NCBI GenBank assembly: GCA_024636355.1
Contig: JAGXHH010000092.1
Coordinates: 1-6,092, forward strand
DNA length: 6,092 nucleotides
DNA from: Desulfobacteraceae bacterium
GTDB taxonomy: Bacteria > Desulfobacterota > Desulfobacteria > Desulfobacterales > Desulfosalsimonadaceae
Direction of reading: 5' to 3'
In this document: positions 1-5,542 of the stretch, one piece after another
How positions within the stretch are numbered: position 1 is the first letter of the stretch
Layout: every line of letters begins with the position of its first letter
Notes under the pieces: generated by a model
Databases searched by the model: none
What the model saw: the letters and a program-made list of their open reading frames with translations, nothing else
What the model was told of the DNA's origin: nothing
Translations under genes and position numbers: made by a program

Positions 1-260
1 AGAATGAACTGCAGGATATCGAGAGTCTTTCCGGCAGCCATAACATCCGCACAAGGACCGTACCCCCAGATCATCTGCCAGTATGACGATTCGTCGTGAA
101 GCAGCAAATCGATGTGGGTCAGCAGGTTCCCGGGCTCATACCCGACCGGCCGGATGAAGCCCCTGCCGATCTCTTCAGGTTGGTCTGCTTTTTTACAAAT
201 CCGATTGTATGCCTGGATTCGTTTCGGCGGCGGCGGGCATGCCCTCTTCAGTACCCTCAA
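1..260 (-). CDS. partial protein of unknown function, overlapping the kinase 3' end
   Basis: I do not recognise this family. On the minus strand one frame stays open from inside the kinase gene to the window edge, and the part beyond the kinase stop reads like real protein: residues about 32-86 include GFIRPVGYEPGNLLTHIDLL and later SSYWQMIWGYGPCADVMAAG. No ATG occurs before residue 62 or so. The chosen start is a TTG at 260-258, because AAGGAG lies five bases upstream (271-266). That start overlaps the kinase by 68 bases, which is long; a later non-ATG start near the kinase stop is also possible. About 86 codons are visible and the 3' end is missing. The overlap and shared strand suggest translational coupling and one operon with the kinase. 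The product is not a receiver domain, so it is not an ordinary response-regulator partner. The coding call rests on composition and openness only. Confidence 0.5.
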   Translation of the reverse strand, partial: MRVLKRACPPPPKRIQAYNRICKKADQPEEIGRGFIRPVGYEPGNLLTHIDLLLHDESSYWQMIWGYGPCADVMAAGKTLDILQFI

Positions 261-1734
261 TACGGCTCCTTGGAAAATAAATGGTAAACGTCGTCCCCTT
301 TCCCTTCCTGCTCTCCACATATATTGAACCGTTGTTTTGCTTGACGATGCCGTAAACAGTGGCGAGCCCGAGACCGGTTCCCTGGCCGACCTCCTTTGTG
401 GTGAAATACGGCTCAAATATTTTCTTCATGGTATCTTCGTCCATACCGGAACCGGTATCCGCAAACTCCAAGTGCACATAATTGCCCGGCGGCAAATCCG
501 GCGTGGCATTTGATTCGGATATATGCCTGTTCCCGGTTGCAATGATCACTTGCCCTCTGTTGTGAATGGCATCTCTGGCATTTATCGACAGGTTGGAAAG
601 GATCTGATCCACCTGATGCGGATCGATGCGGACCGGCCAGAGGTCATCACCGAGATGGAAGCGTATTTCGATGTTTTCCCCGATGATTGGTTTCAGCAGA
701 TTTATCTGCGCCTCAATGTTCTGGTTGAGGTTTATTACTTTCGGCTGAACCATCTGTTTGCGGGAATATGCCAGCAACTGGTTCGTCATTTTCGCCGAAC
801 GGTGCGCCGCCTTCTGGATTTCCTTAACGTATTTGCTCAACGCATTTTCTTTCTCCAGGCGTGAATCGAGTATTTCGGCATAACCGATGATCACATTGAG
901 CATATTGTTGAACTCATGGGCTATTCCGCCGGCCAAACGCCCGACCGATTCCATCTTCTGGGCATGGCGCAGCTGCTCTTCGATCTGCTTGCGCTCGGTT
1001 ATATCCTGCACGACCGCGACTGCACCGGTGATGCCGTCCCCTTCCGACCGGAGAGGCGCTGCAGAAATGTTAAAATAGAAGTTCTGTCCGTTTTCGGCCG
1101 TGTACCTGAATTCGATGCCGGGACTTACCGTTTCACCATGCAAAGCGCGCGAATCGGGCCATTGATCAGGTGGAAGCGGATGGCCATCATCGTCAAAAAC
1201 TTCCCATTGACCAATCCTGTCCGGGTCCCGCGATGTTGGCATCATGGATTGCTGTATATAGCTCTGCATGAGTGGATTGGTCAGAACAAACTCTCCGGTC
1301 GGGTTCAAAACGCCGACACCGGCCGGAAGTTGTTCCAGAATGGCGGATAACCTTATGGCCATTCGCCGAATTTCTCTGTACAGAATTGAATTCACATGGG
1401 AATAAATGCCGTGAACCAGACCGAACACCATTCCGATTAAAGTAAAATATACCGTCATGGCCATATGCTCGTAGGAAAAGGATGCTCCGAAAGCCCTGGT
1501 GAGCTGGGCAATACCCAGGTGAAAGAAATCATGGGCAATCATGGACAGCGGGTGCAACACCAGAATGCCGATTACTCCCCCTGCCAGGACGTGATCAACC
1601 AATCGCTTCCATAATGAAGGGGCATAGCTTTCACAACCAGGGCACAAGCCAAGTAATCGGTTGAGCAGATTTCCCCTGCCGTAATCCCCATTCAAAAGAG
1701 ACTTTCTTTTTTTTTTGATTAACTTCATCTTCAT
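193..1734 (-). CDS. membrane-bound PAS sensor histidine kinase
   Basis: A complete 513-aa sensor kinase that should autophosphorylate on a histidine and pass the phosphate to a response regulator. The N-terminus is basic (KKKRK), then comes a CPGC pair (C31, C34), a membrane segment at about 46-65, a His-rich loop of about 25 residues, and a second membrane segment at about 92-112. A PAS domain covers about 130-248 and ends in DITERK. The H-box is IAHEFNN with phospho-acceptor H273. The ATPase domain shows the N-box (N381, N385, D388), DTGSGM (426-431), FEPYFTTK (440-447) and GTGLGLA (452-458), so every catalytic motif is intact. HEFNN resembles the HPK4/NtrB-like class. No receiver domain follows. 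An AGGT ribosome site sits closer to the usual spacing for the ATG at 1728 than for the one at 1734, so the true start may be two codons later. The signal sensed cannot be read from the sequence. Confidence 0.95.
   Translation of the reverse strand: MKMKLIKKKRKSLLNGDYGRGNLLNRLLGLCPGCESYAPSLWKRLVDHVLAGGVIGILVLHPLSMIAHDFFHLGIAQLTRAFGASFSYEHMAMTVYFTLIGMVFGLVHGIYSHVNSILYREIRRMAIRLSAILEQLPAGVGVLNPTGEFVLTNPLMQSYIQQSMMPTSRDPDRIGQWEVFDDDGHPLPPDQWPDSRALHGETVSPGIEFRYTAENGQNFYFNISAAPLRSEGDGITGAVAVVQDITERKQIEEQLRHAQKMESVGRLAGGIAHEFNNMLNVIIGYAEILDSRLEKENALSKYVKEIQKAAHRSAKMTNQLLAYSRKQMVQPKVINLNQNIEAQINLLKPIIGENIEIRFHLGDDLWPVRIDPHQVDQILSNLSINARDAIHNRGQVIIATGNRHISESNATPDLPPGNYVHLEFADTGSGMDEDTMKKIFEPYFTTKEVGQGTGLGLATVYGIVKQNNGSIYVESRKGKGTTFTIYFPRSRIEGTEEGMPAAAETNPGIQSDL
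266..271 (-). promoter_or_regulatory. Shine-Dalgarno AAGGAG inside the kinase gene
   Basis: Read on the minus strand, AAGGAG is followed by five bases and then TTG (260-258) in the frame of the downstream partial gene. It is the only good ribosome site I see for that frame, and it decides the start chosen there. It lies within kinase codons near the C-terminal tail, so it could also be coincidental. Confidence 0.4.
1707..1716 (-). repeat. A10 homopolymer in kinase codons 7-10
   Basis: Ten consecutive A on the coding strand, just after the kinase start, encode the lysine run. Such tracts are prone to polymerase slippage and to sequencing error. The frame is intact as given. Confidence 0.9.
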
Positions 1735-1827
1735 TGACCTATAACTTTATATAAATTTAAACTTTGCGAACTGCACAGATGAATATCTGAATACAAAACC
1801 AATCGTGATCGACAGCCCTGTCCTGAA

Positions 1828-1992
1828 TCATGCATGCAAATAGACGGGTTCTACAACAATGAATTCCATTACATTGTTCCCCATGCAAAGAATGTATGGA
1901 AATCTTATGAGCATCAATCGTGCCATACTGGCACAGCTATGACCTTTTTTGAAAGGGCTCCCATGCATGCCGCAGCCAGGATCTTTTGCCAT
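1828..1992 (-). CDS. possible 54-aa Cys-containing small protein
   Basis: A short ORF starts MAKDPGCGMHGSPFKKGHSC and ends at TGA (1830-1828). Its ATG is preceded by AAGGAAGGGGGTGACC, a purine-rich and strongly ribosome-site-like stretch, and this is the main support. The opening resembles the DPVCGM signature that starts YHS-domain metal-binding proteins, with V replaced by G, but the remainder (hydrophobic, from about residue 25) does not look like YHS. It may be a remnant of such a gene, a small leader-type protein, or a chance ORF. It lies 93 bases upstream of the kinase on the same strand. The sigma54-type site at 1925-1910 falls inside it, which argues against a simple shared operon promoter. 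Confidence 0.33.
   Translation of the reverse strand: MAKDPGCGMHGSPFKKGHSCASMARLMLIRFPYILCMGNNVMEFIVVEPVYLHA
1855..1878. repeat. 7-bp inverted repeat in the kinase leader
   Basis: AACAATG (1855-1861) and CATTGTT (1872-1878) form perfect arms around ten bases. The pair lies downstream of the predicted sigma54 start, so it could be an RNA hairpin in the kinase leader or a protein-binding site. No function is demonstrated. Confidence 0.4.
1910..1925 (-). promoter_or_regulatory. sigma54 -24/-12 promoter facing the histidine kinase
   Basis: On the minus strand the bases read TGGCACG, four bases, then ATGCT. The RpoN consensus is TGGCACG-N4-TTGCW, so 11 of 12 defined positions match, including the essential GG and GC ten bases apart. 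The predicted transcription start lies near 1899, giving a leader of about 165 bases before the kinase ATG. The -24 half is also one arm of the palindrome GTGCCA-TAC-TGGCAC (1920-1934). It would need an activator such as the sigma54 regulator at the right end of the window, though that pairing is inference. Confidence 0.5.
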
Positions 1993-2052
1993 GGTCACCC
2001 CCTTCCTTCTTCACTTGACCGTTTCCCTTTACCGTTGCAATAAATTCCCCAG

Positions 2053-2068
2053 GCCGGATTGCCGGATT
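2053..2068 (+). repeat. tandem 8-mer GCCGGATT x2
   Basis: GCCGGATT occurs twice head to tail about 60 bases upstream of the CoA-transferase start. It overlaps the weak -35 proposed there, so a direct-repeat operator is possible. No regulator can be named. Confidence 0.45.
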
Positions 2069-2086
2069 TGAATTTAGTCGTATTTT
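2059..2086 (+). promoter_or_regulatory. weak sigma70-like promoter candidate for the CoA-transferase
   Basis: TTGCCG (2059-2064) and TATTTT (2081-2086) are separated by 16 bases, each matching four of six consensus positions. The placement, about 35 bases before the ribosome site, is reasonable, but the match is poor and may be chance in AT-rich DNA. Confidence 0.2.
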
Positions 2087-2125
2087 ACTTTGTGAAGGCA
2101 AAATCAGTACAGAAGGAACTGCGTG

Positions 2126-3640
2126 ATGACAGAAAGATTCCCATTTCCGCTTATGACAGCCGAGGAAGGCGCGGCAATTATTCAAAACGGCGACACCGTC
2201 GCGTTCAGCGGGTTTACGCCGGCGGGAGCGGCCAAGGCGGTTCCGTGCGCACTGGCGGACAGGGCCCGGGAAGAACACGCAAAAGACCGGGAGTTTCGAA
2301 TCCGGGTCCTGACCGGCGCGTCAAGCGGGCCGTGCCTCGATGAAGGCCTGGCACGCGCCCGTGCCATTTCCTGGCGCGCACCTTATCAGTCCAGCCCCAC
2401 TCTTCGCGATCAGATCAACCGGCAGGAGGTGCAATATGTGGACATGCACCTCTCCCATGTTCCCCAGACCGTCGGGTATGGATTTTTCGGCCGGATCAAA
2501 CTGGCCGTGGTGGAAGCAAGCGAAATCACGGCTGATGGCCGTGTGTTCCTGACCACTTCCATCGGCGCATCGCCGGCCTATCTGCGGCATGCCGAAAAGG
2601 TCATCATCGAAATCAACTACAACCATTTACCGCGGCTAAGGGAGATGCACGATATTTACATTGTGCAGCCCCCGCCCCACCGCAACCCGATCCGGATTTT
2701 CGAGACCTTGAGCCGCATCGGCGTCCCCTACGCAATGGTGGATCCCAAAAAAGTGATCGGAATCGTGGAAACCGGCGAGCCGGACAACGTGGGGGCGTTT
2801 GCCCAACCGGGTGAGGTCAGCCGCCGCATTGCCGGTCATGTGGTGAATTTTTTCCTGGAGGAAATGAAAGCCGGCCGGATTCCGTCTGAATTTCCGCCGC
2901 TGCAGGCCGGCGTCGGCAACGTGGCCAACGGCGTCATGGCCGGGCTTGGAGAACATCCGGATATCCCCCCATTTTACATGTACTCCGAAGTTTTTCAGGA
3001 CGCCATGGTCGACCTGATGACAGAAGAAAAACTCTTGGGCGTGAGCGCCACCAGCCTGACCGTGACCGAGGAAAGATTAGCTGAGATCAAGGAAAATTTC
3101 GATTTTTTCGCCCCCCGGATCGTTCTCAGGCCCCAGGAGATATCCAACAACCCGGGTATTATCCGCCGCCTGGGGGTGATCGGCCTCAATACCGCCCTGG
3201 AGTTCGATATCTACGGCAATGTCAACTCATCCCACCTTTACGGCACGGACATCGTCAACGGGGTGGGCGGCAGCGGCGAATTCACCCGAAACGGCTACCT
3301 TTCGATTTTCATGGCTCCGTCGACCGCCAAAGGCGGCAAGGTGTCGGCGGTAGTTCCCATGTGCCCGCACATCGACAACAATGAACACTCGGTGCAGGTC
3401 GTGGTGACGGAAGAAGGACTGGCTGATTTGCGGGGGCTTGGCCCCATGCAGCGGGCCCGGGCGATCATCGAAAACTGCGCACACCCCGTGTACCGGGACT
3501 ATCTCCGAAAATACGTCCGGGACGCCCGCCCCGGCCACATCCGGCACGATCTGGCGCGGAGTTTCGAACTCCACCGCAATCTTCTGGAACACGGCGCCAT
3601 GCTGCCGGATTCGGCGGCGCATCAGGGATCAAGGGATTAA
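2126..3640 (+). CDS. succinyl-CoA:acetate-type CoA-transferase (acetyl-CoA hydrolase/transferase family)
   Basis: A complete 504-aa cytosolic class I CoA-transferase, the normal length for the AarC/Cat1/YgfH (ScpC) group, which moves CoA between succinate and acetate or propionate through a glutamyl-CoA intermediate. Numbered from the ATG at 2126, the N-terminal domain carries GFTPAG (29-34), the middle holds QAGVGNVANGVMAGL (260-274), and the catalytic Glu is E288 in MYSEVFQD. N341 (SNNPGI) and G382 (NGVGGSGEF) keep the same spacing from it as the active-site Asn and oxyanion Gly of Acetobacter AarC as I recall them. GTG at 2123 immediately precedes the ATG, but AAGGA (2113-2117) is better spaced from the ATG. 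In acetate-oxidising sulfate reducers such an enzyme activates acetate with succinyl-CoA; in propionate metabolism it releases or activates propionate. Which substrate applies cannot be told here, so no symbol is given. It appears to be a single-gene unit. Confidence 0.93.
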   Translation: MTERFPFPLMTAEEGAAIIQNGDTVAFSGFTPAGAAKAVPCALADRAREEHAKDREFRIRVLTGASSGPCLDEGLARARAISWRAPYQSSPTLRDQINRQEVQYVDMHLSHVPQTVGYGFFGRIKLAVVEASEITADGRVFLTTSIGASPAYLRHAEKVIIEINYNHLPRLREMHDIYIVQPPPHRNPIRIFETLSRIGVPYAMVDPKKVIGIVETGEPDNVGAFAQPGEVSRRIAGHVVNFFLEEMKAGRIPSEFPPLQAGVGNVANGVMAGLGEHPDIPPFYMYSEVFQDAMVDLMTEEKLLGVSATSLTVTEERLAEIKENFDFFAPRIVLRPQEISNNPGIIRRLGVIGLNTALEFDIYGNVNSSHLYGTDIVNGVGGSGEFTRNGYLSIFMAPSTAKGGKVSAVVPMCPHIDNNEHSVQVVVTEEGLADLRGLGPMQRARAIIENCAHPVYRDYLRKYVRDARPGHIRHDLARSFELHRNLLEHGAMLPDSAAHQGSRD

Positions 3641-3709
3641 GTTTACAGTTCAGGCGTTCAAATTCAGTCAGAATGGCAAGATAAATTCAGCAGCAAATTC
3701 AAGTCCGGC

Positions 3710-3734
3710 ACACATATTGTGTATATTTTATAAT
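3710..3734 (+). promoter_or_regulatory. possible promoter with palindrome upstream of the Usp fusion gene
   Basis: A perfect TATAAT (3729-3734) lies 70 bases before the Usp-fusion ATG. No good -35 sits 16-18 bases upstream. A short inverted repeat, ACACA-TAT-TGTGT (3710-3722), occupies the place where a regulator could bind. The 163-base gap after the CoA-transferase makes an independent promoter here plausible. Confidence 0.3.
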
Positions 3735-3803
3735 ATCCAATTAAAGGTTTTCTTCACGCGGGACCGATTGAAACGCCTTCAGGACTTGAGACGAGGGGTA
3801 AGA

Positions 3804-4619
3804 ATGACCGGAAACCAGAAAAAAATTATAATAGCTGCTTTAACTATCCTCATAAGCATCTGGCATTATGGAACGCAGATCCATCATCCGTTTCTGCATA
3901 TACTGCATCGCGAACTCTACCTCATTCCCATCGGCCTGGCTGCTTTCTGGTACGGTTCCAGGGGCGGACTGCTGACAGCCGTGATCGCCATCATTGTCTT
4001 TCTGCCCAGAACCATGGTGCCCAGCCATGTCCAGGGCACCTATCATTTAAATAACCTTCTTATAATCCCGACGTTTCTGCTGCTCGGATATTTCGTGGGA
4101 AAATACCAGGACGTCCGGAAGCACCAGTTTACGACGCTTTGGACAGACCACGAGCAAAAGGTTGAACAGGTCGGCAGGAAAAACGTTTTGCTCTGCATAG
4201 ACAATTCCGAAAATGCATTTAAGGCCGCCCGGTATGTTGCGGACCATTTTTCCGCTAACAAACAGATGGTGGTCACCATAATGGGATTCATCCGTGAACC
4301 TTCCCAGGAGCTTTTTTCGGATTCCGAAGAATATACAAAAGCAAGGGCGGACATCGAGGAAAACATTGCCAATCAGGTCGATTATTCGAAAGAGGCACTT
4401 TTAAACAGCGGGTTTCCGCCGGATGCGGTTAAAACAGCTGTCGTAAAGCTTCAAAAAGAAAGCATTGCCTGGAAGATTCTGGAAGAACAGAAGCAGAACC
4501 AGTTTGGCACCATTGTCATAGGAGGGGCCAGGATGTCGAAAACCGAGGAATTCGTCCTCGGCAACAAGGCGGTAAAACTCGTAAGAGAAGCCGATTGCCC
4601 CGTTCTCACCGTTTATTAG
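3804..4619 (+). CDS. membrane-anchored universal stress protein (TM module-Usp fusion)
   Basis: A 271-aa protein joining two modules. Residues about 8-100 are hydrophobic with three or four membrane segments (about 8-22, 38-51, 54-69, 83-99). The pattern HPFLHILHRELYLIP...AFWYGSRGGL...LNNLLIIPTFLLLG resembles the membrane input module often found in front of deltaproteobacterial histidine kinases. Residues about 126-271 form a universal stress protein domain: VLLCIDNSENAFKAARYV at the start, IVIGGARMSKTEEFVLGN (237-254) as the nucleotide-loop region, and READCPVLTV at the end. The classic G-2x-G-9x-G(S/T) ATP motif is not exact (R243 where the second G is expected), so ATP binding is uncertain. 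The start follows GAGGGG with a five-base spacer; the same frame is open upstream but only as a shadow of the CoA-transferase. Usp would sit on the cytosolic face. The role is probably stress or energy-state signalling, otherwise unknown. Confidence 0.88.
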   Translation: MTGNQKKIIIAALTILISIWHYGTQIHHPFLHILHRELYLIPIGLAAFWYGSRGGLLTAVIAIIVFLPRTMVPSHVQGTYHLNNLLIIPTFLLLGYFVGKYQDVRKHQFTTLWTDHEQKVEQVGRKNVLLCIDNSENAFKAARYVADHFSANKQMVVTIMGFIREPSQELFSDSEEYTKARADIEENIANQVDYSKEALLNSGFPPDAVKTAVVKLQKESIAWKILEEQKQNQFGTIVIGGARMSKTEEFVLGNKAVKLVREADCPVLTVY

Positions 4620-4693
4620 CTATTCGCCTTCTGAAGGGTACTTGATTGCCGTCCCTTCTCCCCGAAGCATTCAGTCAACCGCGCATTTTTTAT

Positions 4694-4726
4694 GCACCAG
4701 ACGGCATCGGGTGCGAACTTTTTTTT
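4694..4726 (+). terminator. weak Rho-independent terminator candidate after the Usp gene
   Basis: GCACC (4694-4698) can pair with GGTGC (4710-4714) around an 11-base loop, and an eight-T run begins at 4719. The stem is short and four bases separate it from the T tract, so the match to a strong terminator is only partial. Confidence 0.3.
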
Positions 4727-4765
4727 ATTTTTCATTCGGGCACTACCTATTTTTTAAGCCTGAAA

Positions 4766-4792
4766 AGCTGGAGCCCGGAAGCTCCCGCAGCT
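4766..4792. repeat. compound stem-loop
   Basis: AGCTG and GAGC (4766-4774) face GCTC (4781-4784) and CAGCT (4788-4792) with a three-base bulge on the right side, giving about nine pairs. No T tract follows. It could be part of a multicopy intergenic element. Confidence 0.35.
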
Positions 4793-4999
4793 ATGAGCAG
4801 CAGCAGCCGCATTAGCCAGAGTGGGAGATATCACTTGAACGAAGTAAATTAAGCCTTGACGGAACCCGTCCGGACGCGTTAATCCGCCATTCTCGGTCAG
4901 CCGGGGCATAATCTATTGCGGCTTCCCGTTAATCTGGTGTAAGTTCTCAACCAGTTATTAAGAAATCATCCCGATGTGAGCCAAAGAAAATACACAACG

Positions 5000-5159
5000 C
5001 CTGTAAAAGGCAGCAATTCCCGGTGAACGTCGAAAGGCTCTGTAGGAGCGGGCCATGCCCGCGATGGCGGATGCATTTTCGCGGGCATGGCCCGCTCCTA
5101 CGTGGTCACCCGTTAATCCCAGACACATTTCACCAGGAATTGCTACCCTGTAAAAGGCA
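5000..5159. mobile_element. MITE-like nested element with terminal inverted and flanking direct repeats
   Basis: CCTGTAAAAGGCA occurs at 5000-5012 and again at 5147-5159. Between them, GCAATTCCCGGTGAA (5013-5027) and its inverted partner (5129-5143) match at 14 of 15 positions. The REP pair at 5042-5101 sits in the centre. The left direct repeat touches the left inverted repeat, while three bases (TAC) separate the right pair. This is the layout of a non-autonomous insertion with a target duplication, though 13 bp is long for one, and a local duplication around a REPIN is an alternative. No transposase is encoded. Confidence 0.5.
5042..5101. repeat. REPIN: two inverted REP sequences, perfect 23-bp arms
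   Basis: The arms 5042-5064 and 5079-5101 are perfect reverse complements around a 14-base loop. Each arm begins, reading inward, with the GTAG head typical of REP sequences, and each contains its own small palindrome GCGGGC-CAT-GCCCGC. Such elements are known to be spread by RAYT (TnpA-REP) transposases, which act in trans. None is in this window. The long perfect hairpin could also affect transcription or mRNA stability just before the regulator gene. Confidence 0.82.
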
Positions 5160-5170
5160 AAGAAGAGACC

Positions 5171-5542
5171 ATGCCCTTTATTGATGTTTTTGATGACTTC
5201 ATGGATTCGATTCGCGAATCTTTAGTGGTACTCGATTCTGACTTGAAGGTGGTAAAAGCCAATCTTTCCTTTTACCGGACGTTTGCCGTCAAGCCGGATA
5301 AGACCGAGGGCGTTTTGATATACGATCTTGGCAACCGGCAATGGAACATCCCCAAACTGCGGGATCTGCTCGAAAACATTCTTCCTGAAAGTTCCGAATT
5401 CCATGATTTTGAATTGGAACATGATTTTGAGACCATCGGCCGAAAGGTCATGCATCTAAACGCCAGACGGGTTTATTCAAATTCAAAGGAAACCGCTGAT
5501 CCTTTTGGCCATAGAGGATGTGACGGAGCGGGAATATTATAA
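5171..5542 (+). CDS. N-terminal PAS part of a frameshifted sigma54 activator
   Basis: This frame gives a 123-aa product. Residues 1-108 are a PAS domain: FMDSIRESLVVLDSDLKVV at the start, then NRQWNIPKLRDLLENILPE and FETIGRKVMHLNARRV, a pattern known from the PAS domains of CheB/CheR-type fusions and related sensors. The domain should end in LILLAIEDVTER, and those codons are present but in another frame from 5496. After residue 108 the frame given here reads nonsense and stops at 5542. The start follows AGAAGAGACC, a weak ribosome site, and the ATG is 11 bases after the right direct repeat of the nested element. The intact gene would be a cytosolic transcription activator whose PAS domain senses a ligand or redox state. 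Whether the break is biological or an assembly error cannot be told from the sequence. Confidence 0.8.
   Translation: MPFIDVFDDFMDSIRESLVVLDSDLKVVKANLSFYRTFAVKPDKTEGVLIYDLGNRQWNIPKLRDLLENILPESSEFHDFELEHDFETIGRKVMHLNARRVYSNSKETADPFGHRGCDGAGIL

Larger units (their letters stand above)
1735..2125. other. divergent intergenic region between kinase and CoA-transferase
   Basis: This 391-base AT-richer stretch separates two divergently read genes. It holds a possible small minus-strand ORF, a sigma54-type promoter facing the kinase, several short inverted repeats (GACAG-CC-CTGTC at 1811-1822, CAGAT-GAAT-ATCTG at 1776-1789, a 7-bp arm pair at 1855-1878), a tandem 8-mer at 2053-2068, and the CoA-transferase ribosome site AAGGA at 2113-2117. 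No tRNA or known riboswitch was recognised. Confidence 0.7.
4620..5170. other. 551-base gene-poor region with repeats and stem-loops
   Basis: No convincing gene lies here. The left part holds T-rich tracts and a possible terminator (4694-4726), then a compound stem-loop (4766-4792) and a small hairpin GACGG-AAC-CCGTC (4859-4871). The octamer CGTTAATC occurs at 4877, 4927 and 5111. The right part is the nested palindromic element at 5000-5159. The density of repeats suggests old mobile-element debris or a region tolerant of insertions. Confidence 0.7.

Noticed and set aside
523..1350. Plus-strand ORFs of 113 and 144 codons
   Set aside because: They lie fully antisense to the PAS and kinase domains, whose motifs are intact, so they are shadows.
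1937..2278. 113-codon minus-strand ORF across the CoA-transferase start
   Set aside because: It overlaps strongly supported coding sequence, is rich in Arg and Ser as antisense shadows are, and shows no recognisable domain.
3706..3721. Sigma54-like CGGCAC-N5-TTGTG upstream of the Usp gene
   Set aside because: The essential GC of the -12 element is GT and only 8 of 12 positions match, so it is not called.
3438..3803. Upstream extension of the Usp-fusion reading frame
   Set aside because: It overlaps the end of the CoA-transferase, has no domain sense, and the ATG at 3804 has a good ribosome site.
4630..4664. GAAGGG/CCCTTC pair as a terminator after the Usp gene
   Set aside because: The stem is six bases with a long loop and no T tract follows.
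4646..4852. 68-codon plus-strand ORF after the Usp gene
   Set aside because: Composition is not protein-like, there is no convincing ribosome site, and it runs through the T tract and stem-loop.
4754..4909. 51-codon minus-strand ORF starting MPRLTENGG with an Ala run
   Set aside because: No ribosome site, and it reads through the stem-loop region; more likely repeat-derived. A search for multicopy matches could revive it.
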